A stretch of DNA of 53,280 nucleotides from Kiritimatiellia bacterium (GCA_030744755.1 JASLPY010000032.1:1-53280), one strand, 5' to 3'; shown: positions 1 to 9,105, counted from the stretch's first letter. The notes: generated by a model not told the origin, from the sequence alone. Translations and numbers: made by a program.

Positions 1-195
1 CTCCCATTCTCATCCGCAAATGCCTGCTGGATCTATTCAACCTAAACCCGTTCTACACGCAACAGAGCAGAATCCTCCAGAAAGCTCCGTATTGGCTTTT
101 CTTTCTGCATGCGCTATTATTCGCAGGAAGAGTTCGCTTGAACTGCAGGTTCAGACCGTAACAGCCTCATGGCTAGAAACAGAGGAAGCGCAGAA
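1..195. other. Left window edge, no assignable gene
   Basis: Two plus-strand frames are open from the window edge: one closes at a TAA at 159-161, the other runs to the TGA at 197-199. Either could be the 3' end of an upstream gene, but neither peptide is recognisable. The one ending at 161 has a hydrophobic stretch (PYWLFFLHALLFAG). An AGAGGA ribosome-binding site at 181-186 serves the gene starting at 196. Confidence 0.25.
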
Positions 196-3100
196 ATGAG
201 AAGAACAGCACTGATACTCTCGATATTGGCGTTGGCCGTCGGTTCATCCGTTGCGGCGACATTGCGGGTGAACTGCGACAGGGCGCTGATGTACAACGAA
301 CTCAAACCAGCGGCGCCTGTCAATTCCAACCGCGAGTATGTCTTTGGCGCAATCCCAAAGGAGCTTACCGGACTGCAGTATGCCCTGCACGAACACAAGG
401 CGCCGGGCAGTGTCAGCGTTGAAGTGAAAGAGGCAGGGGTGTTTTACATATGCGTCATTCCGGAAGAGAAGGCAAAAGGCAGCAAGCTTTCACCGAAAGA
501 TCTCAAGTTGAAAGGCGATTGGACGGAAGCAGGGGAATCTACAACCGAAGCCTTCGGAACCTACAAATGCTCCTTCTACAAGACGTCGGTCACGAAAGGC
601 CAGAAACTGACAATCCCCTCTGTGAACAAGTGGGGCACGATAGTCTTGGCAAAACAGATTGACGGGCTTTCAAAATGCAGTCCTTCGTCTGTAGCCAGAA
701 TGGCCGACCAGAACAAGGCAGCGCCGAAGCAAGGTGGGGGCACAGGCAAGTCGGAAGAGTTCAACCAGCTTGCCAACCAGATACGGGAACGCCCAAAATG
801 GAACAACGCGCGACTGGAGAAGGAGGCCCTGAGGAAAGAGGCCCTGGTGCTTGAAACTGACAAGAACCCCGTGGACATCGTGCTGCGCAGAACCGCCGCG
901 CTCATAAACGACCTCCGCAAGATGAAGAACGGGCCCAAGCTCGACAACGAAGCCAAGGCGCTCCTGGAACTCAAAACGGCACACGATTCCAGCGCGCTGA
1001 GCCTTGACGAGATCTTCGCTAAGGCCACCGCATTACGGCGCAAGGTCGCCTTCCAGAATCCTCTGCTTGATTTCGACAATATACTCTTCGTCAAACATAA
1101 CAAGCAGCGTGGCGGTGACAATCATATGGTCGACCAGTACCTGGGGTTTAACCAGGATCCCAGGGGCGGTGTCTATCTGCTTAAAGATGCATTCGGCGAG
1201 AAGGCCGAGGCGGTCAGCCTTCTGAAGGAAGCTCCTGTCACAAACGGACGTCTCCAGGGCAAGACCATTGAAGATAACGGATCATTCATGTCCCTCGATC
1301 TCGATTACGACGCCAAGTCTATACTGTTCGCGTTTACCGAAGCACAGCGCGACATTCCAAAAGGTTTCGACCCGTCGGCAATTACTGATGAGGTAGAACG
1401 CCTCAAGAACGGACATGTGACACAGAAGAAGGCAGGCCATGGTCACTACCTCTGGCTTCCTGAGCGTGTTTTTCACGTTTTCAAGATGGAGATTGACCCA
1501 GCCCTCGTAGCTGGAAGAAACCTTAAGCAGATGACCTTTGGTCCTTACAACGATTTTGACCCATGCTTCCTTCCCAGTGGCAGGATAGCGTTCATTTCAG
1601 GTCGAACTGGCGGTAACCAGCGTTGTGGAACCCGAATGTGCAGCACGTACACATTGCATGGAATGATGCAGGACGGAAGTGACATCATTCGCCTGAGCTA
1701 TCACGATACAAACGAATGGCATCCGAGTGTTGATAATGACGGCATGATCGTTTACACGCGCTGGGATTATGTTGATCGCGATTCCGACATCGCGCATCAC
1801 ATCTGGCATTGCTTCCCTGACGGTCGCGACCCGCGCAGCTACCACGGGAACTGGCCTGACAAGAGAGAGATGCGGCCATGGATGGAAATGGCCATTCGCG
1901 CCATACCTGATTCTCCCAACTACATTTCAGTCTCTACGCCACACCACGGGCAGAACTATGGATCCATGGTGATGATCGACTTGCGGAAAGAAGACGACAA
2001 GGCCATGTCGCAAGTCAAAAGGGTGACCCCCGAAGCACATCTTCCCGAGAGCGAAAGTGCTCCCGGCGTTGCCATGGGCAAGGGCAGGCACCGTAACAAC
2101 GGCGAGGCATACGGTCAACCATGGCCGCTGAGCGAAGATTATTACCTTTCCGTATACGACTACAACAAGCGTAATTACGGCGTATACCTTGTCGACAGCT
2201 TCGGCAACAAGGAACTGCTGTACCGCGACCCGAGCATATCATGCCTTGACCCAATCCCGTTGAAGTCTCGCAAAAGACCACCCTCAATACCTGTAGCGAC
2301 AAAGCAGGCCATAGCTGACAGGGACAGTGCCGGCGAGGACCTCTCTGAAGGGACCGTCACGGTGATGAACATATACGAGGGCGAATACGACTGGCCGGAA
2401 GGGACAAAGATCAAAGAACTCAGGATCATCAATATCTTCTCCAAGCCCAACCTGACGATCAACTATCCGAATATCGGCAAGGCGGCGCAATCTCTTGCGC
2501 GCGGCGTGTTGGGAACCGTCCCTGTCGAAGAGGACGGAAGTGTTCATTTCAAGATGCCCACGGAAGCCCCCGTCTACTTCCAGGCCCTCGACGAGAATGG
2601 GTTGTGCGTGATGAGCATGAAATCATCGACGTACCTGCATCCCGGGGAGTCCATGAGCTGCATCGGTTGTCATGAGTCCAAGAGTGACACACCCAAGAAC
2701 GTCGGTCGCAGGACACCGCTTGCGATGAAACGCGCTCCATCTAAGATCAAGCCCGAAGCCGAGGGGTCATACCCCCTGACGTTTCCGCGTCTCGTTCAGC
2801 CTGTGCTCAACAAGCACTGTGTCGAATGTCATGAGAAAGGCATCAAGGGAAAGAAGGGCCCCAGCCTGCGCGGCGATGTTTTTGCCAAGAATGGCTGGTC
2901 GGCGGCATTTAGCAGTTTACAAAAACTTGCCTGGGGCAAGGCTGGAGGGAACGGCGCGATCAGCAGCAATGGTCGTTCATACTCACTTCCGGGAAAGGAT
3001 GGGGCACGGGTATCAAAGCTATACCAGCACCTGGCCAAGGGACATCATGATGTAAAACTGAGCCCAGAAGAGATGCGCCGCATCACGCTGTGGATCGACT

Positions 3101-3216
3101 GCAACAGCAATTTCTACGGCGCGTACGTCCAGCCCGAAGCTCAGGCAAAAGGCGAAATCGTCAAACCACTCTTAAGCCTTCCGACTGGCGTGAAGTTTGA
3201 GGAGTTGGTTCGGTAG
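196..3216 (+). CDS. Exported HzsA-like c-type cytochrome (beta-propeller, two CxxCH)
   Basis: Large exported protein of 1006 aa. I chose the ATG at 196 rather than the in-frame ATG at 169, because AGAGGA at 181-186 is well spaced from it and it gives a clean signal peptide (MRRTALILSILALAVGSSVAA). The first ~300 residues are a poorly conserved accessory region with a Lys/Ala-rich helical stretch. From about residue 290 (NPLLDFDNILFVK) the protein follows the family related to the hydrazine synthase alpha subunit, with WD40/PD40-like propeller blades (FGPYNDFDPCFLPSG, IVYTRWDYVD). A conserved LGTVPVEEDGSV segment precedes haem motif CIGCH at C822; a second motif CVECH lies at C875. Near the C-terminus comes MRRITLWIDCNSNFYGAY. 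Three paralogues occur at 11626, 24728 and 36699. The redox substrate is unknown. Without the partner subunits of anammox bacteria, hydrazine chemistry should not be assumed. Confidence 0.85.
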   Translation: MRRTALILSILALAVGSSVAATLRVNCDRALMYNELKPAAPVNSNREYVFGAIPKELTGLQYALHEHKAPGSVSVEVKEAGVFYICVIPEEKAKGSKLSPKDLKLKGDWTEAGESTTEAFGTYKCSFYKTSVTKGQKLTIPSVNKWGTIVLAKQIDGLSKCSPSSVARMADQNKAAPKQGGGTGKSEEFNQLANQIRERPKWNNARLEKEALRKEALVLETDKNPVDIVLRRTAALINDLRKMKNGPKLDNEAKALLELKTAHDSSALSLDEIFAKATALRRKVAFQNPLLDFDNILFVKHNKQRGGDNHMVDQYLGFNQDPRGGVYLLKDAFGEKAEAVSLLKEAPVTNGRLQGKTIEDNGSFMSLDLDYDAKSILFAFTEAQRDIPKGFDPSAITDEVERLKNGHVTQKKAGHGHYLWLPERVFHVFKMEIDPALVAGRNLKQMTFGPYNDFDPCFLPSGRIAFISGRTGGNQRCGTRMCSTYTLHGMMQDGSDIIRLSYHDTNEWHPSVDNDGMIVYTRWDYVDRDSDIAHHIWHCFPDGRDPRSYHGNWPDKREMRPWMEMAIRAIPDSPNYISVSTPHHGQNYGSMVMIDLRKEDDKAMSQVKRVTPEAHLPESESAPGVAMGKGRHRNNGEAYGQPWPLSEDYYLSVYDYNKRNYGVYLVDSFGNKELLYRDPSISCLDPIPLKSRKRPPSIPVATKQAIADRDSAGEDLSEGTVTVMNIYEGEYDWPEGTKIKELRIINIFSKPNLTINYPNIGKAAQSLARGVLGTVPVEEDGSVHFKMPTEAPVYFQALDENGLCVMSMKSSTYLHPGESMSCIGCHESKSDTPKNVGRRTPLAMKRAPSKIKPEAEGSYPLTFPRLVQPVLNKHCVECHEKGIKGKKGPSLRGDVFAKNGWSAAFSSLQKLAWGKAGGNGAISSNGRSYSLPGKDGARVSKLYQHLAKGHHDVKLSPEEMRRITLWIDCNSNFYGAYVQPEAQAKGEIVKPLLSLPTGVKFEELVR

Positions 3217-3367
3217 CTTTCAGAGCAAGGTCAACCAGCACAGGGCTCCCAATAGTGCTGACGTTATAGCGTATTTGACACCCATAGGGAGCCAATTGCG
3301 CTGTGATTTCGGTCAACACTGCCAGCGTGATTTGATCGCATGAGATTCTGTTTGCCCCACAGCGCAA

Positions 3368-3501
3368 GGCGTTAGGCGCTAGGCGTTAGTAGCTAGGACT
3401 CTGGACAGCGCAAATCGACCCCACGGTTTTCAACGGGTTACGAGGCAGGCATGGCTCCGCGGACGGAGGACCTTTCCCGCTAACGCCTAGCGCCTAACCC
3501 C
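3368..3501. repeat. 22-bp inverted repeat pair
   Basis: Arms at 3368-3389 and 3480-3501 are reverse complements with one mismatch over 22 bp. Each arm is itself internally repetitive, with GGCGTTAG and GCGCTAG words. The 90-bp spacer contains a second short palindromic stretch around GGCTCCGCGGACGGAGG. It resembles a dispersed palindromic element rather than a gene; no second copy was noticed in this window. Confidence 0.7.
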
Positions 3502-3509
3502 TAGCCACT

Positions 3510-3536
3510 GCGTTCTGCGCGCGCAGCGCAGAACGC
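3510..3536. other. Perfect 11-bp hairpin
   Basis: GCGTTCTGCGC at 3510-3520 and GCGCAGAACGC at 3526-3536 form a perfect 11-bp stem with a 5-nt loop. No T-run follows on either strand, so it is not a classical intrinsic terminator. It lies directly beside the 3368-3501 inverted repeat and may belong to the same element. Confidence 0.55.
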
Positions 3537-3903
3537 TCATAGGTGAATGACGTTGACAAACCGAATCCCCCATTGGTCCGAACAACCTGTGAGACGCTCT
3601 CCAGCCTGTGCCGAGCACCTAGCTGGCCTCCCTCGAAAATGGGCCGTTTCGTAGCCCCGATTCTTGGTTGAGCTGCCGGTTGCACAGATTGGCTTGGCGA
3701 CACACTTCGGAAAGCCCATAGAATAGGCTCGATACCGTTGCCCGAGCAGAGGAATCGGGGCGCCCACTACAGTGATTGCTCCTTTACCGGTGAGCGGCTG
3801 CGTAGGCCCTGGCCTGATGTGCATTTCTTTCTACACTACTTACCCGCAACATGTTGTATCGAATCATCTTGACTGGAAACGGTCATGAACAGAAACTATC
3901 ACC

Positions 3904-4143
3904 ATGAACTACGAAAAGTATATTGTGCGGGATCCAACGACATGTGGGGGAGAACCCGTTATTGCGGGAACGCGTGTGCCCCTGCGCACGGTTCTGGCCA
4001 GTCTCGCTGAAGGGTGCGCCATCACGGATATTCTAGCGGAATTCCCCACTCTCAGCGAGGACGCGGTTCGTGCCGTCATTGCCTTTGCGGCCCGTGCTGC
4101 AGAAGAGGACATTCCTGTACCGGCACTGCCGGTGGTAGCATGA
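3904..4143 (+). CDS. DUF433 antitoxin-like protein
   Basis: A 79-aa protein matching the DUF433 family. The opening NYEKYIVRDPTTCGGEPVIAGTR is typical, followed by a helix-turn-helix-like segment (ITDILAEFPTLSEDAVRAVI). DUF433 proteins usually sit directly upstream of a DUF5615 PIN-like protein and are thought to act as the antitoxin or DNA-binding partner. Here its stop codon overlaps the next ATG by 4 bp (ATGA at 4140-4143), which indicates translational coupling. Length is normal for the family. Confidence 0.88.
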   Translation: MNYEKYIVRDPTTCGGEPVIAGTRVPLRTVLASLAEGCAITDILAEFPTLSEDAVRAVIAFAARAAEEDIPVPALPVVA

Positions 4144-4499
4144 GAATCAAGTTGGACGAGAATATCCCGGCTTCTCTCCAAGGAGTGATTGCCTCTCGCG
4201 GTCATGATGTTGATACCGTCCTCTCCGAGGGCATAGCTGGTCAGGATGACAACGTGGTCTGGGAGCACACGACTGAAGCGGGACGGTTTCTGATCACTCA
4301 GGATCTCGACTTCTCAGACATCCGTCGTTTTACCCCTGGAACCCACCATGGTATTCTGCTGGTCAGGCTGCGTGACCCCGGATTTCATGCCTTGAAGGCA
4401 AGAATCGCGGGGTTATTCCAGATGGAAAACGTAGATGCTTGGTTGGGTTGCCTCGTCGTGGCCACAGACACCAAGCTGCGCGTCCGTCGGCCTCGGTGA
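4140..4499 (+). CDS. DUF5615 PIN-like toxin component
   Basis: A 119-aa protein starting at the ATG overlapping the DUF433 stop. A longer frame opens upstream at 4014 but runs through the DUF433 gene in another phase, so I reject it. The acidic N-terminal motif (KLDENIP) and the central ITQDLDFSDIR carry the conserved Asp residues expected in the metal site of DUF5615 PIN-like nucleases. With its partner it forms a probable type II toxin-antitoxin or regulatory pair. RNase activity is inferred from the family only. Confidence 0.87.
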   Translation: MRIKLDENIPASLQGVIASRGHDVDTVLSEGIAGQDDNVVWEHTTEAGRFLITQDLDFSDIRRFTPGTHHGILLVRLRDPGFHALKARIAGLFQMENVDAWLGCLVVATDTKLRVRRPR

Positions 4500-4783
4500 C
4501 AGATTCAGTGGAAGTCGCTTCATCCCCGGCCGTTATTGGTCGGTTAAGGAGCAGTCTATGTCGTTGACCACTCAACGATAGAGACTGAAAAACTGCTCAC
4601 GTTGGCGCGTGCATATAGCTGCCCAGTGGTTATTCGGAGCATTAAAACCTGTGGGTGCCCAGTTCTACCGCTTGGGTAACCTGGCGTACCGACCAGAGCC
4701 TTGACGAAGGCAGCTAGGCATCGGAACCACTTCCTGGTACGTCCATCGCTACGAGGTGGACCTGTCTTAATTACCATTGCCCG
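4500..4783. other. Convergent gap, no gene
   Basis: A 284-bp gap between convergent genes (toxin pair on plus, fucosidase on minus). Apart from a hairpin at 4555-4582, no coding or RNA signature was recognised. The short frames on either strand lack start signals and recognisable content. Confidence 0.45.
4555..4582. terminator. Hairpin between convergent genes
   Basis: TCGTTGA at 4561-4567 and TCAACGA at 4572-4578 form a perfect 7-bp stem with a CCAC loop. TCTA and TAGA extend the stem outside a 2-nt bulge. It lies 56 bp after the DUF5615 stop and could serve convergent termination, although no strong T-run follows. Confidence 0.4.
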
Positions 4784-6571
4784 TCACTCAACCGGTTTGA
4801 GAATGATCTGCCGCAGGTTGATGGGCTGCCAACCTGCTTTGTCCGGCACTACCACGAGTGTCGCCTTCCCCTTCTCAAGAGCGATCTTCCCAAATGGGAC
4901 CGTCTTAAACGTATCGTACGAGCCGGTTGATGCCGTGTTTACGCTCAATTCCTGCGTACCTGCCTCAAGAGTGAACTTGCTCACCTTCTCTGCAGCTATT
5001 CGAGCCTGCACTTCGTACTGCCCGGGCCTGTCAACGCGGATACTCCAGTCAGTCTTCACTCCTGCATCCATCCAGAAACCAATGTTCATGTGGCTTCCAT
5101 CCTTCTTTTCCAGCTTCACTTCCGAGCCGGGGACGTTGTGAATATTGGCGTCGGCGGCTTCCAGGGTCAGCACCCCGTTCTTGCCGGGAACGATGAGCAT
5201 GCTGGCGGCAAGCGGCTCGCCTTTGACCTTCAGTACAATGGTGGAACTGATTGCATCCGGTGCACCACCTTCCGTGTGAACCCTGATCCCTCCGGCGGGA
5301 TCGCTGTCGACTTTGAACTTTCGGCCTGGGTCGGTGAGGAGGAAACACTCCGTGACTTCGTTCCCAAGCGCCAGGCGCAGGCTTTCACCGTCAGCCCACT
5401 CAAACACGTGCAGGTAGAGTGTCGTGTTCTTGCCGTCGGTTTTTGTGGTGACACGTCCCCAGCTCGGCTGCTTGGTCGGACTGGCACTCGTGCCGTAAAT
5501 TGCCTCACCGTTCTTCTCCATCCATTTTCCGATATTCGCCAGCCTTTCGATCGACTCGTCGGGGAAAGTGCCATCGGCCTTCGGCCCTATGTTGAGCAGG
5601 TAGTTTCCGCCTTTACTCGCGATATCGATTGTCTTGTGAAGCAGGTCTTCTGTGCTTTTCCAGTCTTTATCACTCTTGTTCCAGCCCCAATGCCTGTTCA
5701 TTGTCATGCAGGACTCCCAGTCCACGCCCGGAATCCCCGTGTGCGGAATTTCCTGCTCGGGCGTTCCGAAATCACCGCGGAACTTACGTTCCTTCGTCAT
5801 GCCCTGCATGCCCTTGCGCCCCTTGTCCACGCGGTTGTTAATGATGATGTCGGGTTTGAGCGACCGTACGTACTGGTAGAGATCTTTTCCCATATCGTGA
5901 TCCCAACACCCTTCCCATTCACCATCGAACCAGAGCACCGCCGGATCATAGCTCTCGATCAACTCCTTGAGCTGACCTTTCATGTACGTGGTGTACTTGG
6001 GCATATCGATCTTGTCTCCCGAGCGGTCCTTCTCCCAGCCGCGCGGCGGATAGTCTTCATGACCCCAGTCCATGATCGAGTGATAGAAACACATCTTTAC
6101 GCCGTGCTTCTCGCAGGCTGCGGTCAACTCGCCAAGAATGTCACGCTTGAAGGGTGTCGATTCGATATCGTACTCGGTAAGCTTGCTGGGCCACAGGCAG
6201 AAGCCGTCATGGTGCTTTGAAGTTATGACAATGTACTTCATTCCCGCCCCCTTAGCCATAGACACCCATTGGTCGGCGTCGAACCTGGTGGGATTGAACT
6301 GTCCGAGGAACTTGTCGTACGTCCCTTTCGGAATCTTGGCCGTGTGACGAATCCACTCCGCATGGTTGCCGTTGCCGTTCCATTCACCTGCGGGAACGGC
6401 GTACAGGCCCCAGTGGATGAACATACCCAGGCGTGCATCACGCCACCATTGCATTCTTACGTCGCGCTGGGCGGGCGTCTCATCAAGCCAGTAGTCCTTC
6501 GCCGTGGCAGTCACGGCCAGCATTGCCCCGCACAACAGGATCGCAAAGATCGATCTAATCGCGATATTCAT
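4784..6571 (-). CDS. Exported alpha-L-fucosidase, GH29, with C-terminal CBM-like domain
   Basis: A 595-aa secreted retaining alpha-L-fucosidase that should release terminal fucose from glycans. The signal peptide is about residues 1-24. The GH29 (alpha/beta)8 barrel shows LGMFIHWGLY (48-57), the HH pair in TSKHHDGFCLW (120-121) and LWFDGEW, in which D216 is the probable nucleophile. The stretch GGNYLLNIGPKADG closes the catalytic domain. The C-terminal ~130 residues (MNIGFWMDAGVKTDWSI, then QYEVQARIAAEK) look like a beta-sandwich of the CBM or DUF5077 type. A second, only moderately similar GH29 gene lies at 9121. The gene is divergent from the lipoprotein gene at 7028 and is not clearly in an operon. 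Confidence 0.93.
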   Translation of the reverse strand: MNIAIRSIFAILLCGAMLAVTATAKDYWLDETPAQRDVRMQWWRDARLGMFIHWGLYAVPAGEWNGNGNHAEWIRHTAKIPKGTYDKFLGQFNPTRFDADQWVSMAKGAGMKYIVITSKHHDGFCLWPSKLTEYDIESTPFKRDILGELTAACEKHGVKMCFYHSIMDWGHEDYPPRGWEKDRSGDKIDMPKYTTYMKGQLKELIESYDPAVLWFDGEWEGCWDHDMGKDLYQYVRSLKPDIIINNRVDKGRKGMQGMTKERKFRGDFGTPEQEIPHTGIPGVDWESCMTMNRHWGWNKSDKDWKSTEDLLHKTIDIASKGGNYLLNIGPKADGTFPDESIERLANIGKWMEKNGEAIYGTSASPTKQPSWGRVTTKTDGKNTTLYLHVFEWADGESLRLALGNEVTECFLLTDPGRKFKVDSDPAGGIRVHTEGGAPDAISSTIVLKVKGEPLAASMLIVPGKNGVLTLEAADANIHNVPGSEVKLEKKDGSHMNIGFWMDAGVKTDWSIRVDRPGQYEVQARIAAEKVSKFTLEAGTQELSVNTASTGSYDTFKTVPFGKIALEKGKATLVVVPDKAGWQPINLRQIILKPVE

Positions 6572-7027
6572 GATGTATTCCTTTCCGTGTTTACTCAGCG
6601 TTTTGCTCTCATACTACAGTGTGAACCCATACATCGCTGCACGCCACATGATTCTTCGCCAATCCTAATCGCACTCCTCCCCATCCCCAATCCTGCCGGA
6701 GGCAGAGAATGGGAGGTTGCAGTCACCCCCGATTACGGCTCCGCCGGGATAGGCGATTAAGAGAGTGCGATCAAGATCGGCGATGGTAACTTTCGTGTCC
6801 TGCACCCTTCGAAGTTCAGGCACATATTCTTTTCGGGTAATGGCTCAGTAGCCCATGGTACAGTTCTCATTTGACAGGCAGGACTGGATCTGTAAGAAGT
6901 TCTATAACAATGAGGGTCTTACTACAGATAGGCGCAGACGGACGGGGACATTGGGAAACCTGTTGCGTAACGCAATCTATATCCGTGTAATCCGCGGGTA
7001 AGAAGATCCTCCAGAAAGGAGACAGAG
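6572..7027. other. Divergent 456-bp intergenic region
   Basis: This region separates the fucosidase (minus) from the lipoprotein gene (plus) and should hold both promoters, but no convincing -35/-10 pair could be assigned. It contains the palindromic element at 6657-6782. The ribosome-binding site AAAGGAG lies just upstream of the ATG at 7028. Confidence 0.45.
6657..6782. repeat. Nested palindromic element
   Basis: Outer arms 6657-6676 and 6763-6782 match as reverse complements at about 17 of 20 positions, with several mismatches of the G-U wobble type. Inside lie CCTCCCCAT/ATGGGAGG and CTGCC/GGCAG stems, giving a cruciform or multi-stem RNA shape over 126 bp. It may be an intergenic repeat family or a structured RNA. 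Only one copy was noticed here. Confidence 0.5.
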
Positions 7028-7423
7028 ATGAGAACTAACCCTGTGTTTTCCATTCTTATCGTGGTTATGCTCGCCTTGGTAGCAGGATGCGCGACTCCGG
7101 GAAGCTGGCAACCGAAGATCGTGGGAACCTACACGGGCACAATATCAAATGATCCGGATGAATTTCCCGCGAAAACCACTTTCAAGCTCGACGAAGGCAA
7201 ATTGAGCGGCAGGTACGAACTAACGGTTGACGGCAATAGAATCGATGGCGACCTGCAGGAGTTCACAGTAACAGGAAAACGAACACTCAAGTGTAGGTGG
7301 ATCGACTACACTCAGCGCGTGGGCAATCTCAACATGACTTTCTCGCCCGACTTCTCCAGCTTTGAGGGCAACTGGGATCCCGACGACTTCAATGGAAGTG
7401 GCTCCTGGAAGGGACGAAAGTAG
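7028..7423 (+). CDS. Small secreted lipoprotein of unknown function
   Basis: A 131-aa protein with a type II signal peptide ending in the lipobox LVAGC, so it should be lipid-anchored. The mature part is a predicted small beta-barrel or sandwich built on short strands (IVGTYTGTISND, KLSGRYELTVDG, FEGNWDPDDFNGSGSWKG). The G-x-Y/W-x-G repetition is reminiscent of lipocalin-like or MORN-like small exported proteins, but no family could be named. A good AAAGGAGACAGAG site precedes the ATG. It stands alone, 135 bp before the esterase gene. Confidence 0.7.
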   Translation: MRTNPVFSILIVVMLALVAGCATPGSWQPKIVGTYTGTISNDPDEFPAKTTFKLDEGKLSGRYELTVDGNRIDGDLQEFTVTGKRTLKCRWIDYTQRVGNLNMTFSPDFSSFEGNWDPDDFNGSGSWKGRK

Positions 7424-7558
7424 CCCCGAGGAGGTGACATATGTGTAATTCGACCTCATTCACCACGCAGGCATGCTCATGACGAAGGCAGTAGTAACCG
7501 TGTTCTTCTTCTTTTCGTACATAGCGATCAGACTTCTAATAAGAAAGAGGAGAAACAG

Positions 7559-8809
7559 ATGAAAAGGCTTATTCTTTCGATTCTCGTGGCTGTAGCGCTT
7601 CCGCTTCTTGCAGCAGAAGACAATTGGAATCCAACCAGGGATGCAGCCCGTGCAGAAGCCTTGGCAGTCAGCGGCAGAACACTTGAAGTGTTCACTCACG
7701 GCACGAAGAAGGAATGGGGATACGAAAAACCCCAGCAGGACACATTCATCGTGGTTCATCCCAAGAAAGAGCGTGAGAACGCACCGCTCTACGTCGTATT
7801 GCATTCGGCCGGACACGATGTCATATCGTGCCTGAAATGCACGCGACAAGTGGGCAACCACGACATCTACCACTCGCCCGGTGATTTCTATGCGCTGTAT
7901 CTCGACTGCCGCGCCAACCGGGGCGACTGGTGGTGGGGCGGGATGCACGCGAGAGATGCTAAGCTCACGAAGAAGAATTCCGGAGGCAATCCCATGCCCG
8001 TAGAACGGCGTTCGATTGATACGGTCAAATGGGTTATTGATACGTACAGGATCGATCCAAACCGCGTGTACCTGTGCGGAAACTCCATGGGTGGCAGTGG
8101 TACGCTCGGCATCGGCCTGCGTAATGGCGATATCTTCGCCGCGATCAAAGCAAACGTTCCGGCCGGAATCGAACATGTTTCCAACCGCATGTATTTCCCG
8201 CCGAAATCGGTTCCGGAAGGCGTCAACCTGCCCGACCCCCCCGTAGTTATTGACTATTCCGCTCCGAACGACGGCTGGTCCTTCGGCCATGATCGCTTCG
8301 TGAAAGCCATGAACGACCGAAAGTACTCGCTCTACTTCTACTGGGGGCCCTTCGGCCACGCCAATAATCATGCGAGAATCATGCAGATCAACGACCTGAT
8401 CAATTCCTTCGACTGGCTGAACGTTAAGAAGAACGAAGCATACGCGGTTTTCACCAACGCTTCCTGTAACGAGAAGCTTCCCTGGCCTGACAACGTGGGC
8501 GAGAAGGCCCCGGGCCAGGTAAACGCGTTCTTCCGATGGAAGGTCGTTGGCGACACGAAAGACAAACTCCAGATGTCGCTTTTCCTGACTTCTTCCTCCG
8601 AGCTGAAGACGACGTTCGAGATTCCCGGCGAAGCGACCGTGGATGTTTCACTGCGCAGAATCCAGAACATGCGAGTGAAGCCCGGGGACGCACTCAAATG
8701 GACATTTGGCGGTGCAAAAGGCACGGTTAAGGCCGATGCTGAGGGAGTCATTACCATTCCAAGTCTGAAGATTGCCACTAAGCCAACGCTGTTGACAGTC
8801 GTTAAGTAG
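7559..8809 (+). CDS. Exported alpha/beta-hydrolase esterase
   Basis: A 416-aa protein with signal peptide (residues 1-18, MKRLILSILVAVALPLLA) and an alpha/beta-hydrolase core. The nucleophile elbow is GNSMGG with S176. An oxyanion region is suggested by PLYVVLHSAGHD, and the probable catalytic His lies in GPFGHANNH. The segment MPVERRSIDTVKWVIDTYRID is typical of predicted exported peptidase/esterases of the prolyl-oligopeptidase or PHB-depolymerase type. The last ~120 residues form a beta-rich C-terminal domain (AVFTNASCNEKLPWP through GVITIPSL). It probably removes acyl groups from polysaccharides, given the fucosidases on both sides. AGAGGAGAAACAG precedes the ATG. Confidence 0.82.
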   Translation: MKRLILSILVAVALPLLAAEDNWNPTRDAARAEALAVSGRTLEVFTHGTKKEWGYEKPQQDTFIVVHPKKERENAPLYVVLHSAGHDVISCLKCTRQVGNHDIYHSPGDFYALYLDCRANRGDWWWGGMHARDAKLTKKNSGGNPMPVERRSIDTVKWVIDTYRIDPNRVYLCGNSMGGSGTLGIGLRNGDIFAAIKANVPAGIEHVSNRMYFPPKSVPEGVNLPDPPVVIDYSAPNDGWSFGHDRFVKAMNDRKYSLYFYWGPFGHANNHARIMQINDLINSFDWLNVKKNEAYAVFTNASCNEKLPWPDNVGEKAPGQVNAFFRWKVVGDTKDKLQMSLFLTSSSELKTTFEIPGEATVDVSLRRIQNMRVKPGDALKWTFGGAKGTVKADAEGVITIPSLKIATKPTLLTVVK

Positions 8810-8937
8810 TTACTTGCGGAAACAGCATGAGAAGGAAGAACCAGATGAGCAGCCTCATCTCGGCGGCCTGTCGATTACTGGAAACCGGCGCCCAAAGGAA
8901 GCGGCATTGGACACCGCAACCCATCGGACTCCAGGGC

Positions 8938-8990
8938 AACCCACCCCGTCTCGGCCTGCGGCCGATCCACCCCTCCGGAGGAGGGGATCT
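8938..8990. repeat. GC-rich palindromic repeat, copy 1
   Basis: Starts AACCCACCCCG, then a variable hairpin (TCGGCCTGCGGCCGA), then ACCCCTCC-GGA-GGAGGGG and ATCT. The same plan, inverted, occurs at 9055-9105 with a different first hairpin sequence but conserved flanks. Compensating stems with different sequence suggest selection for, or inheritance of, a folded structure. Confidence 0.7.
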
Positions 8991-9054
8991 GGGGTCACCA
9001 GCCAACACCCGCGAGAAGAATGCGACGTCCAGGCCGAAAGCACGCACAATTCTA

Positions 9055-9105
9055 AGATCCCCTCCTTGGAGGGGTGCTCCCGCGAATGCGGGAGCGGGGT
9101 GGGTT
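9055..9105. repeat. GC-rich palindromic repeat, copy 2 (inverted)
   Basis: Reverse-complement counterpart of 8938-8990: AGATCCCCTCC-TT-GGAGGGGT, then the hairpin CTCCCGCGAATGCGGGAG, then CGGGGTGGGTT. The pair forms a large inverted repeat around a 64-bp centre just before the fucosidase ATG at 9121. Confidence 0.7.

Larger units (their letters stand above)
3217..3903. other. 687-bp gap with inverted repeats, no convincing gene
   Basis: The gap holds two nested palindromic structures (3368-3501 and 3510-3536, listed separately) followed by about 300 bp (3540-3830) without a recognisable plus-strand frame. A 95-codon minus-strand frame at 3537-3824 has no recognisable family, no clear ribosome-binding site and a low-complexity basic composition, so I do not call it a gene. 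The last ~70 bp contain the upstream region of the DUF433 gene. Confidence 0.5.

Noticed and set aside
3537..3824. A 95-codon minus-strand frame in the gap before the toxin pair
   Set aside because: No recognisable domain, no convincing ribosome-binding site, and it starts in repeat-rich DNA; insufficient to call a gene.
5090..6220. Long plus-strand frame antisense to the first fucosidase
   Set aside because: It mirrors the GH29 gene, whose motifs are clear on the minus strand; the antisense frame has no recognisable content.
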